From JAMXLO01 sp963696645 (GTDB lineage Bacteria; Pseudomonadota; Alphaproteobacteria; Acetobacterales; Acetobacteraceae): a stretch of 64,000 nt of DNA. A program made the position numbers and the translations under genes. The stretch covers positions 744,001-808,000 of the forward strand of contig CAVOKY010000008.1 of assembly GCA_963696645.1 (NCBI GenBank). The letters are read 5' to 3'. The notes below the pieces were generated by a model. That model was not told where the DNA came from, made no database searches, and worked only from the letters and a program-made list of their open reading frames with translations. Shown in pieces: positions 1 through 8,225 of this stretch. Numbering within the stretch: position 1 is the first letter of the stretch; each line of letters begins with the position of its first letter.

Positions 1-839
1 ACCAGCAGCCTACGCAAATAGCCGTTGCCGCGCTTGCTGATCGGCCCGAGCTTCACCTTGCCTCCGGTGCCGTCCTGGCGTGGCACCAGGCCGAGCGAGG
101 CGGCGAAGTCGCCACCGCTGCGGAACGCCGCCGGGTTGGTCACGAACGCCGCCATGGCGGTCGACAGGATCGGCCCATAGCCGGGCACCGTGATCAGATG
201 CCGGACGGTTGCGTTGTCGCGGCCCGATGCCACGAGCTGTTGGTCAATGGCTTCGAGCTTTTGCTCAACGTTGCGCAACAACTCAGCCACGATCACCAGC
301 CCGTCGAGCAACGGCGCGGGGATACGGTGATCGTCGGGATCGGCCAGGATCGCCACCAGTTCGGCGACGTGCGCCGGCCCCTCGGCGACCACGATGCCGT
401 ACTCCGCCATCAGACCGCGCATCTGGTTCATCTGCATGGTACGTTGCTTTATCAGCATCTCCCGCACCTTGTGGATGCCGGTGGCCGCCTGCTGCTGCTC
501 GGTCTTGATCTCGACAAACCGCATCGACGGCCGGCTCACCGCTTCGCAGATCGCTGCCGCGTCCGCCGGATCGTTCTTGTTCCGCCGCACGTAGGCCTTC
601 GCATACGCCGGCGGAATGAGCCGCACGTCATGGCCCAATTTGCGCAGTTCGCGCGCCCAATAATGCGCCGTGGCACAGGCTTCCATGCCGACCAGGCAGC
701 GCGGCAATTTGGCGAAGAACCCCAGGACACGGTCCCTGCGCAGTGCGCAGCGGATCACCACTGTGCCGGATGCGTCAACCCCATGCACCTCGAACACCCT
801 CTTCGCCAGGTCCAGGCCGATCGTGCTAACATTCATCAT
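1..839 (-). CDS. IS110-family transposase (DEDD), 3' end cut by window edge
   Basis: The minus-strand frame is open from an ATG at 839 to the window edge, about 279 codons. It begins with an RNase H-like domain typical of IS110 enzymes: Asp10 in IGLDLAKRVF, Glu53 in VGMEAC, then Asp90 and Asp93 in NKNDPADA. A second domain follows with VPGYGPILSTAMAAF and FRSGGDFAASLGLVPRQ, the Transposase_20 region that carries the catalytic Ser in this family. The enzyme excises and inserts its own element as a circular intermediate. A GGGAG Shine-Dalgarno lies 6 nt before the start; a second ATG follows immediately at 836. No frameshift is visible in the part shown. The C-terminal residues and stop lie outside the window. 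Confidence 0.9.
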   Translation of the reverse strand, partial: MMNVSTIGLDLAKRVFEVHGVDASGTVVIRCALRRDRVLGFFAKLPRCLVGMEACATAHYWARELRKLGHDVRLIPPAYAKAYVRRNKNDPADAAAICEAVSRPSMRFVEIKTEQQQAATGIHKVREMLIKQRTMQMNQMRGLMAEYGIVVAEGPAHVAELVAILADPDDHRIPAPLLDGLVIVAELLRNVEQKLEAIDQQLVASGRDNATVRHLITVPGYGPILSTAMAAFVTNPAAFRSGGDFAASLGLVPRQDGTGGKVKLGPISKRGNGYLRRLL

Positions 840-915
840 GGATGGCTCCCGTTGGTTGGTTGTTGTGACAACCCAACTTTGGCACATAGATGCCGTGAGG
901 GGGCCATCCACCCCA
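1..915 (-). mobile_element. Partial IS110-family insertion sequence
   Basis: The element comprises the transposase and its upstream non-coding end (840 to about 915, read on the minus strand). That end contains GTTGTCACAACAACC and a TGGATGGCCCCCTCACGG-type terminus. In the IS110 group the end upstream of the recombinase gene encodes the bridge RNA, so this stretch is where one would be expected. The outer boundary is inferred from where the REP-like palindrome begins at 916 and was not proven. The other end is outside the window. Confidence 0.55.
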
Positions 916-990
916 TCATGGCCGGGCTTGTCCCGGCCATCAGTAGCGGCACAGTGTCACGACGGATGGCCGGGACAAGCCCGGCCATGA
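916..990. repeat. REP-like inverted repeat (two palindromic arms)
   Basis: Two 26-bp arms, 916-941 and 965-990, are perfect inverted copies separated by 23 bp. Each arm is itself a hairpin with stem GGCCGGG/CCCGGCC and a 5-nt loop. This is the architecture of dispersed REP/BIME elements. A degenerate relative occurs at 54278-54303. The repeat directly adjoins the IS110 end. Confidence 0.75.
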
Positions 991-1070
991 CGACAAAATG
1001 TGAATCGCTTTTTCTCTCGCAACGGCAGCGGAAACGAGGCGGAAAGAGTACCGGGTGATATCGCGTAACG

Positions 1071-1545
1071 CTATCCGCTCGCAGTCGCCCGATCCGGTTT
1101 CAGATCAATCAGCGGCGTGCCGTCGAGACAGTCGAGCCCCCGCACATGAAGCGTTGCACCCTCGATCGCCACCAACTCGACGACCGAGGACGCGATCGGA
1201 TTCGGCCGCACTGGCGAGCGCAAAGCGAAGGTCCCGGTGGTCTGTCCCGTGCGGACCGGCGTCTGCAACACGAGATCACGGGGTGCGCGATGCATCCAGG
1301 TACAGGACCTGGATGCGCCGGTGCTCCGCCAGACCTGTCAGCGCCACTCGCCAGCGTTCATCCACCTCGATCGTGCAGACCGGACCGTCCGGGCTGCCGC
1401 GCTTCGGGCATTCACCGCGCGACCGCCACGGTGTATGGATCGTGCCGATGAAATACACGCCGGCATCGGTTTGCGGAGGCAGCGTAATCGCCGCTTCGCC
1501 CGAACGCAGATCGTCGGCGGCACCACAGTGTTTGTCGTTCATCAT
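1071..1545 (-). pseudogene. trmO: tRNA (adenine(37)-N6)-methyltransferase TrmO, frameshifted
   Basis: The protein methylates N6-threonylcarbamoyladenosine at position 37 of tRNAs. The N-terminal frame (from ATG 1545) carries FIGTIHTPWRSRGECPKRG and SPDGPVCTIEVD. The C-terminal frame carries MHRAPRDLVLQ, FALRSPVRPNPIASSVVEL and GLDCLDGTPLIDLKPD. These are the two halves of the UPF0066/TrmO fold in different frames. Removing one G of the GG at 1299-1300 restores the family motif VLYWMHRAPRDL. The total length then fits TrmO (about 157 residues). The start overlaps the stop of the upstream TOBE fragment (TGATG). It is either a genuine pseudogene or a one-base consensus error. Confidence 0.8.
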
Positions 1546-1740
1546 GCAACGATGACAGGGAAGGCGACGTGATGTCCAGCCGGCATGCCCGTTCGGCGGA
1601 ACTCGTCCGCCTGATCACACACCGACCATAATGTCGGACGCCATGATCAACGCGAACGCCCGCGTGCCGGGCTTGAGCCCAAACTGTTCGACCGCCGCAT
1701 TGGTGATCGACGAGGTGATCGCCATAGCGCCGGGCGCCAC
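1542..1740 (-). pseudogene. Truncated TOBE/Mop molybdate-binding domain (minus strand)
   Basis: The frame reads VAPGAMAITSSITNAAVEQF, then GLKPGTRAFALIMASDIMVG. It matches the C-terminal half of molbindin/ModE TOBE domains, which bind molybdate or tungstate. The stop (1544-1542) overlaps the trmO start, suggesting a former operon. The expected N-terminal half of the domain is absent upstream, where a second TOBE fragment runs in the opposite direction. It could be the tail of a ModE-type regulator or of a small Mop protein. No start codon can be assigned with confidence. Confidence 0.5.
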
Positions 1741-1769
1741 CAGGTCCGGTGCGGCTCGTCGAAGTGGCG

Positions 1770-1891
1770 GAGTTGCTCAGCATCGGTTGTCCCGCGTCAC
1801 GACAGACGCCATTGTTCGCCCCGCGCTGTCACCGGGCAGCCCGGTGTTGGCGCTGATTAAGTCCACGTCGATCGAGGTGCTGCGAAGCTGA
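1770..1891 (+). pseudogene. Truncated TOBE/Mop molybdate-binding domain (plus strand)
   Basis: The frame ends with LSRVTTDAIVRPALSPGSPV and LALIKSTSIEVLRS before the TGA at 1889-1891. The ALIKSTSIEV pattern is the conserved C-terminal strand of TOBE/Mop domains. Only about 35 residues look like the domain, and nothing recognisable precedes them in frame. It sits head to head with the minus-strand TOBE fragment, so an inversion or a broken duplication is likely. The YfcC transporter starts 26 bp downstream. Confidence 0.45.
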
Positions 1892-1916
1892 CGCGATCGA
1901 TCAGGGGAGGTGCACG

Positions 1917-3356
1917 ATGAGCAGCGTGCAGGAGTTGCTACGTCCGGCAAGCGACAACGCAGATGCCGGAGCCGCCACGCGACGGCGCAACCTGATGCCG
2001 CATCCGATCGTGATGATGATCCTGATCATTGCCGCCGCGGTGGTATTGACCTGGTTGATCCCCTCGGGCCTGTTCGATCGCGCGCCGAACAAGCACGTGC
2101 TGGCCGGTACCTATCGCGTGATTCCGAAGCAATACTCGCTGGAGGCGCTGTTCTGGCCGCATCACAGCACGCCGGATGCGGCCTTTCCCGCCGATATCGG
2201 TTCGCTCGTGACGTCGATCCCGGCCGGCATGATCCAGGCTTCGGGACTGATCTTCATGATCATGTTCCTGGGCGGCATGTTCGGAGTGCTGCGCGCCTCC
2301 GGCGCGTTGGACGCTGGCATGGAGCGGTTGTTGGCCGCGACCGGGGGCAACGTCTACCTGCTGGCGCCAGTGCTGATGCTCGCGCTGTCCGCCGGCAGCA
2401 CATTCCTGGGACTGATCTCGGAATATCTCGTGCTGATCCCGATGATGCTGGTGTTGGCGGAGAAGCTGCGGCTTGGCCCGCTGTTCGCCGTTGCGTTGAT
2501 CGCGATCCCAGCCAAGATCGGCTACCTCGCATCGGTCACCAATCCGCTGCCGCTGGTGATTGCGCAGCCGATCGTTGGCGTGCCGGTGTTCAGCGGTGCC
2601 GGCTTCCGCTTCGTACTGTGGGTGGTATTCCTCGGCCTGGGCATTGCATATCTGCTCTACAACATACGGCGCAGCGGTTTCACCCCAGCGGACGCGACGC
2701 ATGTCTCGCCGCCACTGTCGGGACGCCACGTCGCGATCCTGGCCGTGATCGGCCTGGGCATTGTCGCGATCGTCTACGGTGCGGGCAATCTGAATTGGGG
2801 CAACCCGCAGCTTGCCGCGTTCTATATTGCCTTGGCCGCATTGATCGCCGTGCTGGGCGGCATGACCGCGGAGCACGCCGCCGAATCCTTCGTCGATGGC
2901 ATGAAGGCGATGATGCTGGCGGCGTTGCTGGTCGGACTGGCCGGCGCGGTCGAGGTGGTGCTGCGCAACTCTCTGGTACTGGATACCATCATCAACGACC
3001 TGTCATCGCTGGCGCGCAACAGGGCGCCGGTGATGGTCGCACAGTCATTGGTGGTGATCGAGGTCATTCTGGATGTGGTGATCCCATCGACCAGCGCGAA
3101 GGCGGCGATCTCGATGCCGATCCTTTGGCCAATTGCACAACTCAGCGGAGTGAGCGGCCAGACCACCGTGTTGGCCTATCTGATCGGCAATGGACTGACC
3201 AACATGGTGACGCCCACGTCGGGGTTGCTGCTGGCCTATCTGAGTACCGGACGCGTGCCATACGCGACCTGGATACGTTTCATCCTCCCGCTATGGATCA
3301 CATTGCTGGTTCTGTCGCTGATTGCGGCGGCGGTGGCGGTGTGGATCGACTACTGA
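1917..3356 (+). CDS. YfcC/DcuC-family membrane transporter
   Basis: This is a 479-residue polytopic inner-membrane protein with about 12 hydrophobic segments. It resembles the YfcC branch of the DcuC superfamily (PF03606), whose members move C4-dicarboxylates or basic amino acids and peptides. Recognisable stretches include MPHPIVMMILIIAAAVVLTW near the N-terminus, LSAGSTFLGLISEYLVLIPM, and a C-terminal VIPSTSAKAAISMPILWPIA that resembles the re-entrant loop of this family. A GGGGAGG ribosome site lies 8 nt before the ATG. The substrate is unknown. The neighbouring LigJ-like hydratase makes a tricarboxylate or dicarboxylate plausible, but this is inference. Confidence 0.8.
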   Translation: MSSVQELLRPASDNADAGAATRRRNLMPHPIVMMILIIAAAVVLTWLIPSGLFDRAPNKHVLAGTYRVIPKQYSLEALFWPHHSTPDAAFPADIGSLVTSIPAGMIQASGLIFMIMFLGGMFGVLRASGALDAGMERLLAATGGNVYLLAPVLMLALSAGSTFLGLISEYLVLIPMMLVLAEKLRLGPLFAVALIAIPAKIGYLASVTNPLPLVIAQPIVGVPVFSGAGFRFVLWVVFLGLGIAYLLYNIRRSGFTPADATHVSPPLSGRHVAILAVIGLGIVAIVYGAGNLNWGNPQLAAFYIALAALIAVLGGMTAEHAAESFVDGMKAMMLAALLVGLAGAVEVVLRNSLVLDTIINDLSSLARNRAPVMVAQSLVVIEVILDVVIPSTSAKAAISMPILWPIAQLSGVSGQTTVLAYLIGNGLTNMVTPTSGLLLAYLSTGRVPYATWIRFILPLWITLLVLSLIAAAVAVWIDY

Positions 3357-3369
3357 CGGTATTCGGAAG

Positions 3370-4803
3370 CTAGCTGGCTGAAACGGCCGAAGCGTAGATC
3401 TCCTCGTTGAAATCTGGTGCGACCTCGCCGGTGATGCGCCGTTCGTGCGCGGGGAGATCGGCCAGAAACAAATCGCTGCTGATCCGCGCGACAACAGTCG
3501 GAATGTCACGCTTCATGCTCGGGATATCGCCGATCGGTAATCCGAAGCTGACGAACCCCGCCGGGTTCTGCACGTGGATATCCCGCAGATATGGCGCTGC
3601 TCCAGGGACTTTTTCGAGGTATTCATGCCCGGCGCCAAGATACGGATGCGCACCAAGGTCAGCGTCCTCATCGGCGGCCGGCGGTATGAAGTGATCACGC
3701 CACAGCATGATTTCATGATGGAAGTCAGCCAGCTCGTTGCGCGCCGCGAGATCGACATAATAGCCGGTGCCCACAATGACGAAATCGCAGTGAAAATCCC
3801 GGTCCGCCAACCGCATCGCAATCCGGCCATCGTCGACCCGAGCCGACTGCAGGGGGGCGCCGAGATGCAAATGAAAATTCGGGAATGCCACGGTGCGAGC
3901 GATAGCATCGGTGGTCGGTGTCGAGCCCCATCGGCGAAAGCGCAGCGCCTGTTCCCAGCGGACTGCGTCCGGCAGTGCATAATAGTTGTCGTACGCCCCC
4001 GGATACCCGCGCGAACGCGTAATGGGGACAGATGCGATTGTCGGCCGACGCGCGAACAGATGAACCGATGCGGCGCCCGACTCAAGCGCCACACCCGCGG
4101 CATCGAACGCCGACGCGGCGGCGCCGATGACCGCGACCTGTTTGCCGCGCAGCGCGGCGAAATCGATGGCGGCCTCGGTATGGGCATATCGATCTGTCGG
4201 CAGCGCCTCACGCACCACGGATGGAACATAGGGCCCACCGTTACCGGTAAAGCCTGTGCAGAGGATGATCTTCCTGGTCGTTTCGACCGCGGTTTTCCCA
4301 TCCGCGTTGAGGTGCAGCCGGAAGTGTCCAGCGGCTGGCTCGATTCGCAACAGACTGGTCCGATAGCGGATCGAAATACCGAGAAACCGGCGATACCAGC
4401 TCAGATACGTAGCCCAGTCGGTGCGCGGAATGCGGTCGATCGCGGCATACGCCTCGGCGCCATGCCGGGCTTCGTACCAGGATTGAAAGCCGAATGCAGG
4501 AATGCCCAGTTCGGGACCCGGCAGACTCTTTGGCGTGCGCAGCAGATTCATCCGTGCCGCATTCAGCCAGACGCCCGCCCGCGCCTCGTACTCGGCTGCG
4601 TCGATCACCGTCACCTTGCCGATGCCGGCTCGGCGCAGCGCAAAACAGAACGCGCTGCCGCTTTGGCCGCCGCCAACGATCGTTACATTGTGGTCGATGC
4701 CAGGCCGGTCAGGCACCCAGTTCTGTGGATCGGGCCCGATCAGCCGGAGCGCGTGGCGGGCGGCGTCATCAGGATCGGTCGTCAGGTTCCCCGCGGTAGT
4801 CAC
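3370..4803 (-). CDS. FAD/NAD(P)-binding oxidoreductase (flavin monooxygenase-like)
   Basis: The 477-residue flavoprotein starts at GTG 4803, 6 bp after the ligJ-like stop, so the two are probably co-transcribed. An FAD dinucleotide fold appears as NVTIVGGGQSGSAFCFALRR near residue 39, with an acidic strand end at VIDAAEY. A second Rossmann motif, VAVIGAAASAFDAA, lies mid-protein and would bind NAD(P)H. The layout matches N-hydroxylating or Baeyer-Villiger type flavin monooxygenases and related oxidoreductases. The second motif is GAAASA rather than GxGxxG/A. The substrate cannot be read from the sequence; context suggests oxidation of an organic acid or aromatic breakdown intermediate. Confidence 0.75.
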   Translation of the reverse strand: MTTAGNLTTDPDDAARHALRLIGPDPQNWVPDRPGIDHNVTIVGGGQSGSAFCFALRRAGIGKVTVIDAAEYEARAGVWLNAARMNLLRTPKSLPGPELGIPAFGFQSWYEARHGAEAYAAIDRIPRTDWATYLSWYRRFLGISIRYRTSLLRIEPAAGHFRLHLNADGKTAVETTRKIILCTGFTGNGGPYVPSVVREALPTDRYAHTEAAIDFAALRGKQVAVIGAAASAFDAAGVALESGAASVHLFARRPTIASVPITRSRGYPGAYDNYYALPDAVRWEQALRFRRWGSTPTTDAIARTVAFPNFHLHLGAPLQSARVDDGRIAMRLADRDFHCDFVIVGTGYYVDLAARNELADFHHEIMLWRDHFIPPAADEDADLGAHPYLGAGHEYLEKVPGAAPYLRDIHVQNPAGFVSFGLPIGDIPSMKRDIPTVVARISSDLFLADLPAHERRITGEVAPDFNEEIYASAVSAS

Positions 4804-4809
4804 ATCGCC

Positions 4810-5838
4810 TCATCCCGCCGCGGCGAATTGTTGGGCAAGCTGTGCCGACAGCCGGCCATAGACCTGCCGCGCATTGCCCTCGTAGATCTTCTCCTTGGCG
4901 AGCGGCGGCAGTGGCAGTTGTTCGATATAGCGCTTGGTGTCGTCGAATGGATGTCCGGTCTCCGGATCGATGCCGCGCACCGCGCCGAGCATTTCGGACG
5001 CAAACAAAATATTCTCGGCCGGAATGACCTTGGCCAGCAGTTCCTGGCCCGGCAGATGATAGACGCAGGTGTCGAAGAATATGTTGTGCAGCACGTGCTC
5101 GGTCAGCGGCGGCAATTTCATGTCCTGAGCGATGCCGCGGAACCGTCCCCAGTGATACGGGACCGCTCCGCCGCCGTGCGGGATGATGAATTTCAGTGTC
5201 GGGAACTGCTTGAAAAGATCGGAGGTCATGCACTGCATGAACCCTGCGGTATCGCCGTTCAGGTAATGCGATCCCGTGGTGTGAAACGCCGGGTTGCACG
5301 CCGCGCTGACATGGATCATCGCCGGCACGTCGAGCTCGACCATCTTTTCGTACAGCGGGTACCAGTAGCGATCGCCCAGCGGCGGGTCCTTCCAGTAGCC
5401 ACCCGACGGATCGGGGTTCAGGTTGCAGCCGACAAAGCCGTATTGCAGCACGCAACGTTCCAGTTCGGCGATGCAGTTGCGAGGCGATACGCCAGCCGAT
5501 TGCGGCAACATGCAGACGCCGATGAAGTTGCGCGGGAACAGCGTGCAGACGCGATGGATCAGTTCGTTGCACGCGGCGGCCCAGGCTTCGCTGGTGCTGG
5601 CGTCACCCAGGTGATGCCCCATGCCGGCGGCACGCGGCGAGAAGATGGTCAGGTCGGTGCCGCGTTCCTGCTGCAGCTTCAACTGCCCGTTGACGATACT
5701 GGCGCGGATCTCGTCGTCCGTGACGGTGGGGCGCGGGGGGGCTGCCTGTCCCTCGCCGTGCGCCTTGATCTGGTCGGCGCGCCAGGCCTCGTGCTGACGC
5801 GGCGACGTGGTGTAATGCCCATGGCAGTCGATGATCAT
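4810..5838 (-). CDS. ligJ: 4-oxalomesaconate hydratase-like amidohydrolase (LigJ family)
   Basis: This 342-residue protein of the amidohydrolase superfamily starts MIIDCHGHYTTSP. Together with IIPHGGGAVPYHWGRF and a late ILFASEMLGAVRGIDP, that start is characteristic of LigJ. LigJ hydrates 4-oxalomesaconate in the protocatechuate 4,5-cleavage (gallate) pathway. Metal ligands would include the HGH of the first strand and the later His residues. ATG 5838 was chosen over a longer frame because GGGAGG lies just upstream and the family begins at this Met. No other lig genes are visible in the window, so the native substrate may be an analogous unsaturated tricarboxylate. Confidence 0.8.
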   Translation of the reverse strand: MIIDCHGHYTTSPRQHEAWRADQIKAHGEGQAAPPRPTVTDDEIRASIVNGQLKLQQERGTDLTIFSPRAAGMGHHLGDASTSEAWAAACNELIHRVCTLFPRNFIGVCMLPQSAGVSPRNCIAELERCVLQYGFVGCNLNPDPSGGYWKDPPLGDRYWYPLYEKMVELDVPAMIHVSAACNPAFHTTGSHYLNGDTAGFMQCMTSDLFKQFPTLKFIIPHGGGAVPYHWGRFRGIAQDMKLPPLTEHVLHNIFFDTCVYHLPGQELLAKVIPAENILFASEMLGAVRGIDPETGHPFDDTKRYIEQLPLPPLAKEKIYEGNARQVYGRLSAQLAQQFAAAG

Positions 5839-5987
5839 GGTTGCCTCCCAGATGCCGGCGTCCGCCGACGCCCGGACAGCGTATCGCGGACTGGCGACGT
5901 CAGCCAACCGTGCGGAGACAGCCGCTTGACGCAAGGCGGTGCGGGGCCGTTACTCGCAGACCACATCTGTGCATGGGAGGAAACGAT

Positions 5988-6275
5988 ATGGCAGTCCGGC
6001 TCGTCGTCACGATCAACGCGGCTCCGGGCAAGGGAGCGGAACTCGCGCAGGCGTTTCGGACACGCTGCGCCGAAGTCATGCAGGAGCCCGGCTGCGAGCA
6101 ATTCGAGGTGTTCCAGAGCGTGGTAAACCCCGACAAGCTGGCGTTGCTCGAGCTGTGGAAGGATCAGGCCGCGCTCGATGTGCATGCCAAGGTGAACACC
6201 ACGCGCCCACCGATGCCCCCGGGCCTGCGGGCGGGAGCGGAGCGTGAGGACTATCAGTACAGCCGAACCAGCTAA
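5988..6275 (+). CDS. Antibiotic biosynthesis monooxygenase (ABM) domain protein
   Basis: The 95-residue single-domain protein has the ABM ferredoxin-like fold: MAVRLVVTINAAPGKGAELA, then EVMQEPGCEQFEVFQS and LLELWKDQAALDVH. Members are small cofactor-light oxygenases of quinones or aromatics, and they usually dimerise. A GGGAGG site lies 7 nt before ATG 5988. It is divergent from the LigJ-like gene and leads a three-gene run with the LLM oxidoreductase (19 bp gap) and the alpha/beta hydrolase. That order suggests stepwise oxidation and hydrolysis of one organic substrate. Confidence 0.8.
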   Translation: MAVRLVVTINAAPGKGAELAQAFRTRCAEVMQEPGCEQFEVFQSVVNPDKLALLELWKDQAALDVHAKVNTTRPPMPPGLRAGAEREDYQYSRTS

Positions 6276-6294
6276 CCCAGGCGAGGCACCCGCC

Positions 6295-7371
6295 ATGAAG
6301 GTCTCGTATTTCGAAACGGGGCGGTATCGTTCGCCGGAGACACTCCCTGGCGAATGGCCTATGCCATCGGGCGCCTACGATTCCGACGCCGGCGCGCAGG
6401 TTTACCAAGGCATGGTCGAGCGTATCCAGTTCGTCGAGCAACTCGGCTTCGACTGGGTCAGCCTGTCGGAACACCACTATTCGCCGCGCATCCTGACGCC
6501 GTCGCCGCCGCTTGCCGCTGCCTACATTGCGGCACGCGTGGACACGATCAGGATCGCGCTGCTCGGCCCGATTGTATCGCACAGCAATCCGGTGCGTCTC
6601 GCCGAGGAACTGGCCATGCTCGATACGATGGCGGACGGGCGCCTGGTTGTCGGTCTGCTGCGCGGAACGAGCAACGAAGCGCTGACCTACGACCTCAACC
6701 CGCAGGAATCGCGGGAACGCACGGACGAGGGGATGGAATTGATCCTGAAGGCGTGGACCGAACCGCAACCATTTGGTTGGCAGGGCCGGCACTATCGCTA
6801 TCGCACAGTGTCCGTCTGGCCGCGTCCGATGCAGCGCCCGCATCCGCCGACCTTCGCGCTGGGGACAAGCCGTGAAGCCGGTGAGTTCGCCGCGCGCAAC
6901 CACATCGGCCTCGGGGTCTCGTACGGTCCCTTCGATGTCATGGGGAAGGCGACCGGCTACTACCGCGACGAGTGCTCGCGCCATGGCTGGGAGCCGACGG
7001 CGGACCAGATCATCTTCCGCGCCAATATCGTGTTGGCCGAGACCGATGACGCGGCGCAACGAGCGATGGAGGCGCATCCGGCGCGGCCGGCCTTCACGCT
7101 GCGGACCGGCGTCGCCAATGCGCTGCTTGAACTGGATGCCCGCAACATCGCGGGCGAGGCGCGTGCCGCAAGTGTCAACCGCGCCTTGCCGATCAATTTC
7201 GCCGGTGGTCCGGAAACGGTTGTCGAGCAGATCAGGCGCTGCCGCGAGGCGACCGGTGCCGGCATTATCGACCTGGGCTTCCAGACGCCGGGATCTGCCG
7301 ATCCAGACCTGCTATTGGTCGCGCTCGACCTGTTCGGCAGGAAGGTGCTGCCGCGTATCCGCGACATTTGA
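6295..7371 (+). CDS. LLM-class flavin-dependent oxidoreductase (luciferase-like)
   Basis: The 358-residue TIM-barrel flavin monooxygenase of the bacterial luciferase family (PF00296) uses reduced flavin from a partner reductase. Diagnostic stretches are LGFDWVSLSEHHYSPRIL, IALLGPIVSHSNPVRLAEEL and LDTMADGRLVVGLLRG. ATG 6295 (MKVSYFETGRY) fits the family start; an upstream in-frame start at 6244 overlaps the ABM gene. The stop is followed within 14 bp by the hydrolase start, consistent with one operon. The substrate is unknown. Confidence 0.85.
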   Translation: MKVSYFETGRYRSPETLPGEWPMPSGAYDSDAGAQVYQGMVERIQFVEQLGFDWVSLSEHHYSPRILTPSPPLAAAYIAARVDTIRIALLGPIVSHSNPVRLAEELAMLDTMADGRLVVGLLRGTSNEALTYDLNPQESRERTDEGMELILKAWTEPQPFGWQGRHYRYRTVSVWPRPMQRPHPPTFALGTSREAGEFAARNHIGLGVSYGPFDVMGKATGYYRDECSRHGWEPTADQIIFRANIVLAETDDAAQRAMEAHPARPAFTLRTGVANALLELDARNIAGEARAASVNRALPINFAGGPETVVEQIRRCREATGAGIIDLGFQTPGSADPDLLLVALDLFGRKVLPRIRDI

Positions 7372-7385
7372 GGGGAGAAGGCAGC

Positions 7386-8186
7386 GTGGCGGACGCAGAC
7401 GACAGATTCCGTGAAGGCTGGGTCGAAGCGGATGGGTTTCGCATCCGCTACAGGGAGGCCGGGCAGGGACCGCCACTGGTTCACCTGCACGGAGCGGGCG
7501 GCTTGCGGCTGACGCCTGCGCATGAGCTGCTCAGCCGCAAGTTCCGTGTGATCGCCTTCGAGATGCCCGGCTTCGGCCAGTCCGCCGACAATCAGCGCAC
7601 ACGAACCATGCCCGAGCTCGCATCGACGATGGCGGAGGCGGTCGCGAAACTCGGAGTCGACCGATTCAACCTGATGGGAACCTCGTTCGGCGGAAAGACC
7701 GCATTGTGGCTTGCGGTGCAGCAGCCGAATCGCGTGCTCGCGTTGATCCTGGAAGCACCCGCGGCCATTCGTCCGCCGGGCAACGTCACACCTTCGGGTT
7801 CACCCGAAGAAATCGTGCGGCGGCTTTATGCCCACCCGGAACGCGTGCCACCGATCCCCGCCCGCGATCCGGTTGAAGCGGCAAGGACGTTGTTGCTCGT
7901 GCGGCGATTACGCGGGCCTAACCGCGATGCGGAGCTCGAGGCGCGGCTGCGCGACCTGGCGACCCCGACATTGGTTCTGTTCGGCACCCGCGATGGCGTC
8001 ATCTCGCCGGACATGGGGCACATCTACAAGGAGCTGATGCCCGACTGTCACCTTGTGTTCGTCTATGATGCCGGGCACGCCATCGCCGCCGAACGGCCCG
8101 ATGCCTTCGTCGAAGTCGTTGTGGATTTTCTGGAACGCACCGACGCGTTCGTCATCAGCCGCGACAAGACGGTACTGATGCCGTAG
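7386..8186 (+). CDS. Alpha/beta hydrolase
   Basis: The 266-residue hydrolase has a classic triad: the nucleophile elbow GTSFGG (Ser near residue 100), Asp in LFGTRDGVI, and His in YDAGHAIAAERP. The oxyanion region is HLHGAGG. GTG 7386 is preferred because GGGGAGAAGG lies just before it; a TTG at 7368 overlapping the LLM stop is the alternative. It is the last gene of the ABM-LLM-hydrolase run and probably cleaves a C-C or ester bond of the oxidised product, as in meta-cleavage pathways. That role is inference. Confidence 0.85.
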   Translation: MADADDRFREGWVEADGFRIRYREAGQGPPLVHLHGAGGLRLTPAHELLSRKFRVIAFEMPGFGQSADNQRTRTMPELASTMAEAVAKLGVDRFNLMGTSFGGKTALWLAVQQPNRVLALILEAPAAIRPPGNVTPSGSPEEIVRRLYAHPERVPPIPARDPVEAARTLLLVRRLRGPNRDAELEARLRDLATPTLVLFGTRDGVISPDMGHIYKELMPDCHLVFVYDAGHAIAAERPDAFVEVVVDFLERTDAFVISRDKTVLMP

Positions 8187-8225
8187 CAGATCGACGGGCG
8201 CCGGCGCGGCGCAGCAGTCGCCCGC

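Noticed and set aside
3574..6126. Long open frame on the plus strand opposite the FAD oxidoreductase and LigJ-like genes
   Set aside because: It has no family resemblance, is rich in Arg and low-complexity stretches, and mirrors well-conserved minus-strand genes; it is a high-GC shadow.
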